Positions 1 through 10,400 of a DNA stretch of 64,000 nt are shown here, piece by piece. The position numbers were made by a program, and so were the translations under genes. The DNA comes from Prevotella sp. (GTDB lineage: Bacteria; Bacteroidota; Bacteroidia; Bacteroidales; Bacteroidaceae). Positions within the stretch are counted from its first letter, which is position 1. Each line of letters opens with the position of its first letter. The notes under the pieces were generated by a model that saw only the letters and a list, made by a program, of their open reading frames with translations, was not told the DNA's origin and did no database searches. Location: the NCBI GenBank assembly GCA_017417465.1, contig JAFPZD010000200.1:1-64000 (forward strand), read 5' to 3'.

Positions 1-208
1 CTCTTCTAACGCCCCTTTATACCAGCCATTCTTGCGTCCCGTTGGTAGCAAGCGACAAGGTCGAGCGGAAATGGCTGGCTACCATTGTCATGCCCCTACG
101 GGGCTGGCTGCGCATCGTTTTCATCGCTTGCGAAACTTGAGTAGAATAATTGCCTGCATTCGTTTTTGAAGACGACATAGACAACATAGACAAGATGACA
201 TCAAGATA

Positions 209-277
209 ACATCAAATGATAGAGACAACATCAAATGATAGAGACAACATCAAATGATAGAGACAACATCAAATGAT
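209..277. repeat. 19-bp tandem repeat, three copies plus partial
   Basis: The unit agagacaacatcaaatgat is repeated without change at 221-239, 240-258 and 259-277. A partial unit precedes it at 209-220. It lies outside any gene. Identical copies suggest recent expansion. Confidence 0.85.
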
Positions 278-578
278 ATGGTCAAACCATCTCTGCATGA
301 CGCTGCGTCTTCAACGTGAGGCGAAGGATGTGATGCTGAGTCCCTACTAAACAGACCCTTCACCAGAATGCGCTTGCAATGAGACGGTTACGGGGAAAGT
401 GAATAGTTTTAAGATTACCGTTCACAGCAATAATATGGCAACGACATCAGTAATTACAAGACACCGAAGTCAACTCCACCCATAGCGAGAGCGTTGTCAT
501 GCACAAGGCCAGGAACCACTTTTTATGGAAATTAACAAACTTTTTCGCACTTTTCTATTTAGTTCCATCTTTTTTTTG

Positions 579-587
579 TATTTTTGC
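579..587 (+). promoter_or_regulatory. Candidate -7 box (TATTTTTGC)
   Basis: The sequence matches the Bacteroidetes TAnnTTTGC -7 element. It would drive the secreted-protein gene at 860 through a long leader. No clear -33 TTG is seen at the usual distance, so this is tentative. Confidence 0.4.
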
Positions 588-859
588 AAACGCTTTTCGC
601 TCCCTGAAGCAAGTATCAAATAACATCGTGGCCGAACAATAGAAGCGACAGAGCCGTTCTTATAAGCTAAAAACCTAGGAACGACAATCGAAAAGAATGA
701 CTTGAAAGGTTTGTGTGACACACAGTTACACGAAACTCCGAAAAGGAGAAGTGCAAATCTGTTTTACACGAGCGTGGAACTGCTTCACCCCTTCTTGTCG
801 CTTCAAGTCTATTTTATTATAACGCCGACCTGAACTGTAAATAACAAAAACAGATAATT

Positions 860-3800
860 ATGAAACGAAGATTTGCAACATTTATTTTAGGAGTAATGGT
901 TTTAGCCAGCACTCAAGCTACGGCAGCCATCATAGACGGAGTGAGGCAAAAACCTGTACCGAAGACTATAGACTTTGCTACAAGAGCGGAAGTTTACCTC
1001 TACAATGTTGGGGCTCAGGCATTCTTCACGCAGGGCGATGCTTGGGGCACGAAGGGAATTGTGGGTCAGGACCCCAGAAAAATTGTGTTTGAAGACCAAT
1101 CAGAAGGTAAGTACATCTTCTATTGCTATTGTTGGCGAGATGCTGATCAGCAGGGAGGCTATATGGCAGCAAATTGGCGCGCAGTATTTTTCGATAGTGA
1201 GACTGCCATTTTTGTTGACCGCAATTCACAGCCCAACTATTTCTGGGACGTAGAACTCAATGGCGACGGCACATTCCGAGTACTTACGTCAACGGCCAAC
1301 CCCGACATCAACCCATATAATTATCCAGGGATGTATCTCGGCATAGATGTTACAGGAAATCCTTCAAACAGCATTCTTTCTCCACTCCTTGAGCCTGGAA
1401 CGGGGCATTATATTGACTGGGTGATGGTTAATCAGGAAGACTTCCCTGCATACGAGGAGGCTCTGAAAGTGTACAACACTGCACAAGAGCTAAAAGGTAT
1501 CATTGGCGACGTAGAAGCGCTAGGTGGCGATGCCAGTACCGTTGAAGCTGTCTATTTGAACGAAGAGGCAAGCCTCGAAGAATTAGAAGCAGCCATCAAG
1601 GAGGCTAAGAAAATGTATATACAAGCTTTGATTGACAATGCTGAGGATCGTGACAACATAGACGTCACGATGCTGTTAAATAATCCTGACTTCGAACAAG
1701 GAGAGGAGGGATGGACCGTTATTGCAGCTTCCGGCAATGGGCCCAACGGTCGTCAGGGCAATGTGCGTCCCGGCGGTTCGGCTTCAAATCAGTGTTACGA
1801 GGCTTGGAACAACCCTGAGTTCGACATCTACCAAGTAGTAGAGGATGCTCCCGTAGGTGTCTATGAGATTGAAGTGCAAGGTTTCTACCGCTACGGCCGT
1901 GGTAACGAGGCTTGGAATGCTTATGTGAATCAGAGTGTAGATTACGTGAAACCTAAGGGGGTGCCTGTATATGTCTACATGAACAATAATGCGACCAATT
2001 TCGTTAATGTTTATGGCGACCCCAAGCAGATTAAGGACGAGACATTCTACAGTAATGGCAGTAGTGACTACGCTTCACAGGTGGCGACAGATGGAACTCG
2101 CTACTACTTCCCAGATGGCATGGCAAGTGCTGCGATTGCTTTCTCTGCTGACATGTATAAGCAGTCAGCGTTTGGACTGGTAGCGCGCAACGGGGATGTT
2201 TTACGACTCGGCGTGAAAGGTAATTCTAACCAGCTGAATGACAGTTGGGTCATTTGGGACAACTTCAATCTTGTGTATCGAGGTTTTAAGCCTGACGTAA
2301 TCAAGCCCGTGTTGGAAGAAGAAATAGTAAAAGTGAACTCCACTTACATGGGACTGCTGATGGGTAAGACGGAGTATGCAGCTTTCACCGATGCTCTTGC
2401 CGCTGCTGAAGAAGCTATCAAAAACAACGATGGCGAGGGTATGTTCAATGCACTCAACGCCCTCTATGATGCAAAAGACCCGGCACTTGTCTCGAAGGAC
2501 ATCTTCTTGGAACAAGATGTGGCTGCTGACACACTTCGTCTGGCAGAGGCTATTCGTCAGGTGGCTGACAAGAAGCTGTCAACGGCAACCCAGGATTATG
2601 CCGCCACATTATTTGATAATATTAAAGGTAATCTCGTGTATGAGAATGGTGAGATAGATCAGTTGAAGAATGATGTCACAGAAGCAATTTATGCACTCTG
2701 GGAGTCAGTCGAACTTTACGAGCAGTTAGCTGAAGCTATCGGTAGACTGGCAGAGGCAAAGGATTATTTGGAAACCTCATTCAGCCAGCTAGCCAACAAG
2801 CCTGAAGCTATCATTGCCCAAGCACAACAGACTTTAGAAGAGTACACCGAACTTTATGGAACAGGGGCTATCAACGACAACGAAATGCCTGCAACAATAG
2901 AAGCTATTGACGAACTTGCGACGAATCTGCGTGCTGTCGTCGATAACTACATCATCCCTTCCGACTGGGCATTGCTGAAGGCTGCTTGGCAACAAATGGA
3001 TAATGGTGATGGTTGGAAACAGAACTGGAACTTTGACACTGAAACGCCTTCATTGGCTTTCATTCCGGGTGTTACGGCCACTAATGGCAATGTCACTGCC
3101 ATTGACCTTTCAAACAACAATCTTTCTGGCGCATTTCCTTATGCATTCTTCGACCTACCCTATTTGGAGTCGCTCAACGTTTCTTATAATGAACTCAGTG
3201 GTGACATTGGTCAAGGCATGGCTGATTACATAGTTCAGCATCCGGATGCAGGCAAGTCACTCAAAAGTCTCAACATAAATTCCAACCAGCTTGAGGGCAA
3301 CATCGGTCGGATGGCCAGTCTGTTGCCAAGTATATCGGACCTCGATGCTGGATGGAACCGTCTAAGCGAAGTGGCGCCAATGATTGATAAAAATGTAAAC
3401 GTTAACCTGCGAGGTCAGGCTCTCAACCGTGAATTAAACCTGACCCTGAAAGGCATGACAGCAGCATCGATTGCAGCGCAACTCCCACCCATAGCGCTTT
3501 ACAATCATTACCAACAGACATTTGGCCCTGACATGAGGTTGCATGTCTCAAGTAGCGATTACTATTATCACATGTACCTATATTTGACAGGGATGGAGTA
3601 TGACGAGAAGGACGGGAACGGTTCGTTCTCTGGAGGAAACATTAGCATTAGTGGAACAGGCAATTATATTGGACTGTCTGGCGACCTGTTAGATGGTGAC
3701 ACCGGTGGCCAATACGACACGCCTTGGGACTGTGCGTTTACAGCTCGCCTCACCTTCGACCAGGGCGACGGCAACTTCGACGGAGACATGAATATCCTCG

Positions 3801-4441
3801 ACCTGCAGTCTATGATTCTTTACATTATGGAGAACTTAGGCTATCAACCTTATAATTTCACAGCCTCAAACCTTTGGCAGGATGACCAGATAAACATTCA
3901 GGACATCATCTGCCTGATTAATCTGTTGATGAGCGATGAGCAAGAATCTGCCGGTGCAAGAAGAAACGCTCCTAATTCGGAAACAACCTATGATGCTTCA
4001 ATGTGCGTACAGGACGGTCAGCTCATCCTGAACACTTGTAAGCCCGTGGCTGCAATGGATTTACGAATTAGCGGAGCAAACAGTATCAATGTATCAAAAG
4101 ATTTGGAGCGAATAGGCATGTCTTTCGTTACGAAGAATCAGGCTGATGGCCTGCACGTCATAGTTTATTCTATGAATGGGGCATGCATCCCATCCGGTAC
4201 TTCTATTATTGGCACATTCGACTCAAACATCTCAACTGTAAAACACGTCATGTTATCTGACAGCTATGCTAAAGTCATTTCTGTTACTAACAGCGGAAGT
4301 TTGACAGGCATTGAGGGATTTAACATCATGCCAATCTCTCAATCAGACAATTGTGTATACGACGTGCAAGGCCGAAAGGTGTCGAATAGCCATATAAGCA
4401 AAGGGCTTTATATCAAGAATGGCCATAAAATAATAAAATAG
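860..4441 (+). CDS. Large secreted protein with leucine-rich and dockerin-like modules
   Basis: This 1193-residue protein begins with a signal peptide (about residues 1-22, ending ATA/A), so it is exported. Residues ~200-260 look helical, like small bacterial surface helical modules. Residues ~275-470 form a beta-rich segment resembling a carbohydrate-binding or jelly-roll domain. Residues ~745-860 carry leucine-rich repeats (DLSNNNLSGAFP, LNVSYNELSGDI, LNINSNQLEGNI). Residues ~968-1035 hold two calcium-loop-like segments (DGNFDGDMNILD and DDQINIQD) followed by helices, which resembles a dockerin type I pair. The last ~40 residues (VYDVQGRKV...GLYIKNGHKI) match the C-terminal sorting-type tail common in Prevotella secreted proteins. 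The enzymatic role, if any, is unknown. The next gene follows after 23 bp and encodes a protein with a cohesin-like start, so the two may work together. It could equally be a surface adhesin or scaffold component. Confidence 0.75.
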   Translation: MKRRFATFILGVMVLASTQATAAIIDGVRQKPVPKTIDFATRAEVYLYNVGAQAFFTQGDAWGTKGIVGQDPRKIVFEDQSEGKYIFYCYCWRDADQQGGYMAANWRAVFFDSETAIFVDRNSQPNYFWDVELNGDGTFRVLTSTANPDINPYNYPGMYLGIDVTGNPSNSILSPLLEPGTGHYIDWVMVNQEDFPAYEEALKVYNTAQELKGIIGDVEALGGDASTVEAVYLNEEASLEELEAAIKEAKKMYIQALIDNAEDRDNIDVTMLLNNPDFEQGEEGWTVIAASGNGPNGRQGNVRPGGSASNQCYEAWNNPEFDIYQVVEDAPVGVYEIEVQGFYRYGRGNEAWNAYVNQSVDYVKPKGVPVYVYMNNNATNFVNVYGDPKQIKDETFYSNGSSDYASQVATDGTRYYFPDGMASAAIAFSADMYKQSAFGLVARNGDVLRLGVKGNSNQLNDSWVIWDNFNLVYRGFKPDVIKPVLEEEIVKVNSTYMGLLMGKTEYAAFTDALAAAEEAIKNNDGEGMFNALNALYDAKDPALVSKDIFLEQDVAADTLRLAEAIRQVADKKLSTATQDYAATLFDNIKGNLVYENGEIDQLKNDVTEAIYALWESVELYEQLAEAIGRLAEAKDYLETSFSQLANKPEAIIAQAQQTLEEYTELYGTGAINDNEMPATIEAIDELATNLRAVVDNYIIPSDWALLKAAWQQMDNGDGWKQNWNFDTETPSLAFIPGVTATNGNVTAIDLSNNNLSGAFPYAFFDLPYLESLNVSYNELSGDIGQGMADYIVQHPDAGKSLKSLNINSNQLEGNIGRMASLLPSISDLDAGWNRLSEVAPMIDKNVNVNLRGQALNRELNLTLKGMTAASIAAQLPPIALYNHYQQTFGPDMRLHVSSSDYYYHMYLYLTGMEYDEKDGNGSFSGGNISISGTGNYIGLSGDLLDGDTGGQYDTPWDCAFTARLTFDQGDGNFDGDMNILDLQSMILYIMENLGYQPYNFTASNLWQDDQINIQDIICLINLLMSDEQESAGARRNAPNSETTYDASMCVQDGQLILNTCKPVAAMDLRISGANSINVSKDLERIGMSFVTKNQADGLHVIVYSMNGACIPSGTSIIGTFDSNISTVKHVMLSDSYAKVISVTNSGSLTGIEGFNIMPISQSDNCVYDVQGRKVSNSHISKGLYIKNGHKIIK

Positions 4442-4464
4442 AAAAACATTATAAGTCCAAGATT

Positions 4465-7400
4465 ATGAAAACTACAAAATATCTATTCCTGACGCTGCTC
4501 ATGGCCTTGTTCGGTCTGAGCGCAGAAGCCCAGCAGCGCAACGTGCTGCAACTGCCTGATGTAACAGTACTGATTGGCAATGCCCAACTACCTGTCATCA
4601 TTGAGAACACCGATGAGGTTGTCGGTGCCCAATTCGACATTACCATGCCCGATGGCATAACAGTTGAAACTACGGGCACGCTGTCAGACCGTGGGAATGG
4701 TCATACGGTCACAGTGAATCAACTTAGTAACGGTGATTACCGTGTCCTGCTCCATTCTGGTGCGAACCATCCGCTACTCGGACAGACAGGCGTGGTGATG
4801 TATCTACCCATAGATATTCCAGACTATTTCGAGGAAGGTAGCGAATACCAGCTTACCATCAAGAATGCCGTATTAGGCAAGGCGAATGGCGAGAATGTGC
4901 TAACAGATGCCACAGCAGGCAAGATGCGCATAACAAAGATGCCTCGTCTTACGGCCACAGCCTCTAAAACCAAGTTTTACGAGGGTGAAAAGATGATTGT
5001 CACCGTTACCAATGAGCGCGCCCCGGTGACCGACCTGACGCTCAAAGTCAGTTGTGACCATCCTGAGAGAGTAACATTCCCTGAGACTGTCGTCATGGTT
5101 GCTAGAAGCACATCAGTTTCCTTTGAAGTGGAAGCATTGCAAGACACAGATATCACTGACGAGCAGATTGTAACCATCACGGTTGCTGCTGATGACCATT
5201 ATGCAGCCAACTGCGAAGTCTCGTTGTTAGACGATGACCGATTGCCAACGGTACAAACCAACAAGGCTGCCTATAAACCAGGTGAGACCGTACTCATCAC
5301 AGGACAGATGTTTGGGCCGGCTGCCATCAACGCCAAGATTGCCATTTACGTCGTCCATAACGGCAAGCGTGAGATGATAAGCACAAAGACTGACGACGAG
5401 GGCAAATTCACGGCAGCATACAATATCTCTGCATCTCAAAGCGGACATTTCAATATAGAGGTCTGCTATGCTGGAGAAGCAGGAAGTGAGGAGTTGGCTT
5501 CGTTCGAAACCTTCGGCCTTCAGCTAAGCTCATACAATTCGGAGGCTGACATCGAATTAGGAACCCCAGCATCAGGAACAATTATCGTCACGAACACTGT
5601 GCCTATCAAGCAGACGGGACTAAAGATTGAACAGCGTGGCGACTCGGTTAACTGTGCCTTTACTTTTACGGTGCCAGAAGATATTGAGGCTAATGGCACT
5701 GTGGAGATAGCATACACCATCACTCCCAATGCGGTTTCCGAGGGAACTAACTGGCAGCAGATGCCAATAGAGATTTCCACAACGGAAGGTTCAAAGGTCA
5801 GCTATACCTTCTATTATTATGTGCAGTCGGCATTGGCGACGCTGTTAGCAGAACCGTCAAGCATAGAAACAACGATGACCAAAGGAGCCACACGTGAATA
5901 TCCACTCGTCATTACCAATACTGGCAAGGGAGAGACAGGCACAATAACGCTTGGGCTACCTGACTTTATGAACACTGCCACGCCACGCAACATGCCGTCG
6001 CTGGCCAGCGGAGAGTCAACAACCATTCTTCTGGAACTAACCCCAACGGACAACATGACGCTGAATGTTCCCGTCACTGGCAATTTGGCCATCAACTGCG
6101 AGAACGCCAACGGACTAAGTGTAGGCTTCTCAATTGAGCCTGTCTCAGTGAGCACAGGCACTCTGACGGTGGACGTGACGGACGAACTGACGTATTATGC
6201 CGAGACAGTCGTAGCCCCACACGTGAAAGATGCCAAAATTGAGATAAAGCATCCTGTTTCGTATGAGGTAGTCGCCAACGGAACTTCCAACGAGAAGGGA
6301 CTATTTGATACGGAATTGGCTGAAGGATTATATCTGCTGGAAGTGTCGGCTCCCAAGCATGAGACATTTAGAAGCCAGATAATGATTGACCCAGGCAAAA
6401 ACAAAAGCGTAGAGGCCTTCTTGAGCTACCAGAACGTAACCTACGACTGGAATGTGGAAGAAACAGACGTTGAAGACACGTACAATTTGGAACTGGTGGC
6501 AGACTACGACGTGAGGATACCCAAACCTGCACTCATAACAAGAATTGCCATCGACGAGCAGCCCTTTGACGGTACTATTATTCCGATTGAGGTGACTAAC
6601 AAGGGACTAATCAACATCAACGATGTCAATGTGACACTGGCTGTCACACCAGAAGAATATTCAGTGGAGTTTCTCACCAACCCACACTTGGATTATCTGG
6701 CGCCCCAACAAACAGAGACTTTCTACGCTCAGGTGAAATACAATGGCGCAGCTGGTGCAAGAAAAGCTGCAAACGACAGTGCGAAGAACGATTCTGGGGT
6801 AAAGACCGCAAGCAATGAATCTAGTGGTTCATATCCCTGTGGAGATGAAGAACGAAAGGTTCATGAGATTTCATGGAAAATCTGGAATATCGATGATGAT
6901 GAGCTTGCCGATATAGAAGATATTATAAAGAAGTTAAAGGAAAATCTCCAATCGTCAGACTCCACACATTCATCAGGTAAACAAAAACCTGGAAGCGGTT
7001 CAGGTGAAACAGGGTTTGGTTATGTTACTCCACACATTCCACCTGTTGACAACACAAAAATATGCTTTAACCCAACTGATCCTGATGACCCTAACAATCC
7101 AAATGCGCCGAACGACCCGATAGACCTCGATATCGCTCCCTCTGGAGACCCCAATGATGATGCAGACTGCGATGGCAGAAGCGAACCCACATTTGTTTAT
7201 AATCTTGTTCCTGTCTCAGGAACTCAATACAAAATTAAAGGTGTGGCGGCAGATGGAGTGTCACAGTTGAAGATAGTACTGGATCCCAAAGAAAGCCATA
7301 TTCCTAAAGAAGATTGTGAAAGTTTTACAGATTTCGAATGGTATGTAAGGGAAGGATATGGTAAGATTGAGGGTAGTTCATTCAGAGAAGCTATTTACAC

Positions 7401-10400
7401 TGCTCCAGATAGTTTTCCAGAGAACAACTCTTCCTATTCTTGGATGGTTGAGGCGCAACTGATTTATACTCACCATTACAATAGTAGTGTATCAGAAGTA
7501 AAACACGTTCACGTGAATATCGAAATAATTCGTCCACCTGTAGTATTCATTCATGGCCTCAATGATACTGAACAATGTTGGAGGGAAATGGACAGCCTGC
7601 TTATCAAGTCTGGCCTATATAGGGACGGTATAAATTTCCGTTTAGATTATTCCACAACTAACACAAGTTCATTTAACACTAATGTCCCTGTCGTTGGACT
7701 TGGTATACAGAAAGCACAGCGTAGGGCACTGTGTAAAGGCTATGTGGCCACAAAGTGCGACCTTGTCGGACATAGTATGGGTGGCATTCTGGCTCGTCTT
7801 TATGTGCAAAATGGAGCTACTTACTATGGCACTAACACTAAAGAAGTAAACCGAATTATTACTGTGAACACTCCCCATGCTGGCAGTGAGATTGCTGATT
7901 GTGTCATGGGCCATAAAGTGTTTATTGGAAGAGTCGCAAATCTTATTCTTAATGAGAAATTAGATTTTTTCAATTTTGACATTGACAAAAGAATTGGCGC
8001 CATCAAAGATTTAGCAGTAGAGTCTGAAGCAATTGAAAACCTCAATGCTAATGTTTCTCTGAAATGTGACGTGCCTGTTATTTCTATAGCAACATCATTA
8101 AAAGAGAGCAGTATGCTTCTGCAAGGAATGGGAATAGCGGTTGATGCAGCTATAGGTGTCATATCAGGTCTCATTGCTACTGCTGCTTCAGCATCAACAG
8201 GACCTGTAGCAGCAGCTGTAGGTGTAGCTATAGGAGTGTTAGCCGCTACCTATGCTGGCCATATTGTTGGCAGTGATCTTCCACAAGTAGGTGTTGGCGA
8301 TTGGGTTGTGTCTACCCAAAGTCAGGTCGGAGGATGCAGAAGTAACATAATAATAGAAGAAGACGATGGCACAAGTGAAACCATAAGTGGACTCATTGGG
8401 GGGATGATTGGTGGAGGGATAGGCTCAGTTGCGGGTCGGATTATTGCTGCTTCGATGACAGAACCATGGCATGTAATAAGCCCAAAACATAAGGTAGTAA
8501 TGGATACTTTAAAAATTCTATTATCAAAGAATGCTAATGACAGTGCTTTTTCAAAATTATGGTTTGCCCCAGAACCTAGATATTTTGACCATGACTTGTG
8601 GTGGCTAAAATGGGGAGCTAGCCCTGTTCTTGCTTTATTGCCTTTTTCTCAATTAAAAAATACCCCAAAGATACTAAAAACTGGCGCAGATTTCTCAAAT
8701 ATGGCCGATGTTCTAAACGATGCACTTGGAATAGCTGATTTTGTTGTCTCATTTACAGATTATATTGTGAACAATATTTCTTCTTCTCGGACAAAAGCAA
8801 ATACTCAAAACAAATTAAATCAGAAGCGTATTTTAAGACTAAAACTAAATCATCTTGAGGGATTTAGTGACCCTATGATTACTGTTGCTTACGAAAAAGA
8901 AAAGATTGCAATGGCGATAGGTTATGATGTAGAATTACAGATTCCTTCTACATTCTCTGGTAATGCAAAGGTTACAATTTTAATGAAAAGTGAAAATGAC
9001 ACTATCCGATATGCTGATTTTATTTATTCAATCGACCAACCTCTTGCCACCCCCGTTTCTCTCACCCTCGATGAAACGACCCTCGATGTTGATGACAGTG
9101 AGCCACTGCGTCTCTATTGCACATGGAACGACGGCACAGAGACGAAGGTCGTACCCGATGAGATAACTTTTGAGCATGACGGAGTGGCTGCACTTGTGGG
9201 CAAATATATTGTTGGTTTGAAGAAAGGCCGGACAAAAGCCACTGCCAGTTATAGAGGTCTTACCTGCGATGGTCTTATCAGGGTCTTTGCTGCAGAAGAT
9301 AATGATAATGATGAGGCATCAGAGTCCGTTTGCTCGAAGGTAACCCTCTCTTTCAAGCAGGAGATGGTGACAACGCGCCAGGCTTTCCGCGGTACGCTGG
9401 CCGTGAACAACGGAAGTGGAACAAGGAAATTGAAAGACTTGAAGCTGAATCTCGAGGTGAAAGACGAGATGGGCAATATAGCTACAGAACATGAGTTCCA
9501 GATTGATCTGGAGTCACTTGATGGCTTCGAAGGCGAACTGGACTTCACGTCAGGCTGGTCGCTAAATGCAGAAAGCAAAGGCACAGCTACCATTCTCTTT
9601 GTCCCAACGAAGTATGCAGCCCAAACAGAGCCCAAGAAATGGTGGTTTGGCGGCACCTTCTCCTATACAGACCCAGACACTGACCTCACTGTGACACGGG
9701 AGTTGTATGCAGTTCCGCTGACAGTCAACCCCACGCCGGAGCTTGACATGGACTACTTCCTGCAACGAGACGTGTTTGGCGACGACCCGCTGACGGAAGA
9801 CGTGGTGGAGAATTGCCAGCCTGCTGAATTCGCTCTCCTTATTAATAATAAGGGTTATGGCGATGCCCAGAATGTGAGTATGGTGACCCATAAGCCAGAG
9901 ATTGTTGATAATGAGAAAGGACTACTGATAGACTTCGACCTGCTGGGTTCGCAGCTAAACGGTAGAGAAAAGACTTTGGCGTTCGGTAAGACTATACCTT
10001 CTGATTTTGGTTCGATTCCTGCTCACACTCAGGCTTACGCCCAGTGGTGGTTGCAGAGTCCTCTGCTTGGTCACTTCACATCCTACAATGTGAATGCCAC
10101 ACATGTAACCAGCCGCGATAATCCCGACCTATCGCTGCTTGACCAGGTGAAGGTTCACGAACTGATACATGGCTTCACCGTGAGTACCGATGGCGACAAG
10201 CCACTTCGCGGTTTCTTGGTGAACGACATTAAAGACAATGAAGACAAGCCTGACGCAATTTACTTCACTGACGCTACCCAGCAACAGGTTAATATTGCTA
10301 CTAGTGCAGATATAGTGATGCAGGGCGACAACGAGTACGTACTCACTGTTAATTCTTCAACTGAAGGCTGGTACTACGGCTCGCTGCTTGACCCGACAAA

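Larger units (their letters stand above)
1..859. other. Gene-free upstream region with short repeats
   Basis: I see no convincing gene here. The first 150 bases contain short inverted repeats (an AGCCATT/AATGGCT pair, and GCCCC/GGGGC around 93-104). A 19-bp tandem repeat lies at 209-277. A promoter-like box on the plus strand at 579-587 would give a leader of roughly 260 nt before the gene at 860. The leader holds small inverted repeats such as CTCC/GGAG near 736-749. The one minus-strand reading frame (497-721) has no recognisable domain and lies across the candidate promoter, so I do not call it. Confidence 0.6.

Noticed and set aside
1-150. Structured RNA gene at the left edge
   Set aside because: There are small inverted repeats but no match I recognise to tRNA, tmRNA, SRP RNA or 6S RNA, and the region is cut by the window edge.
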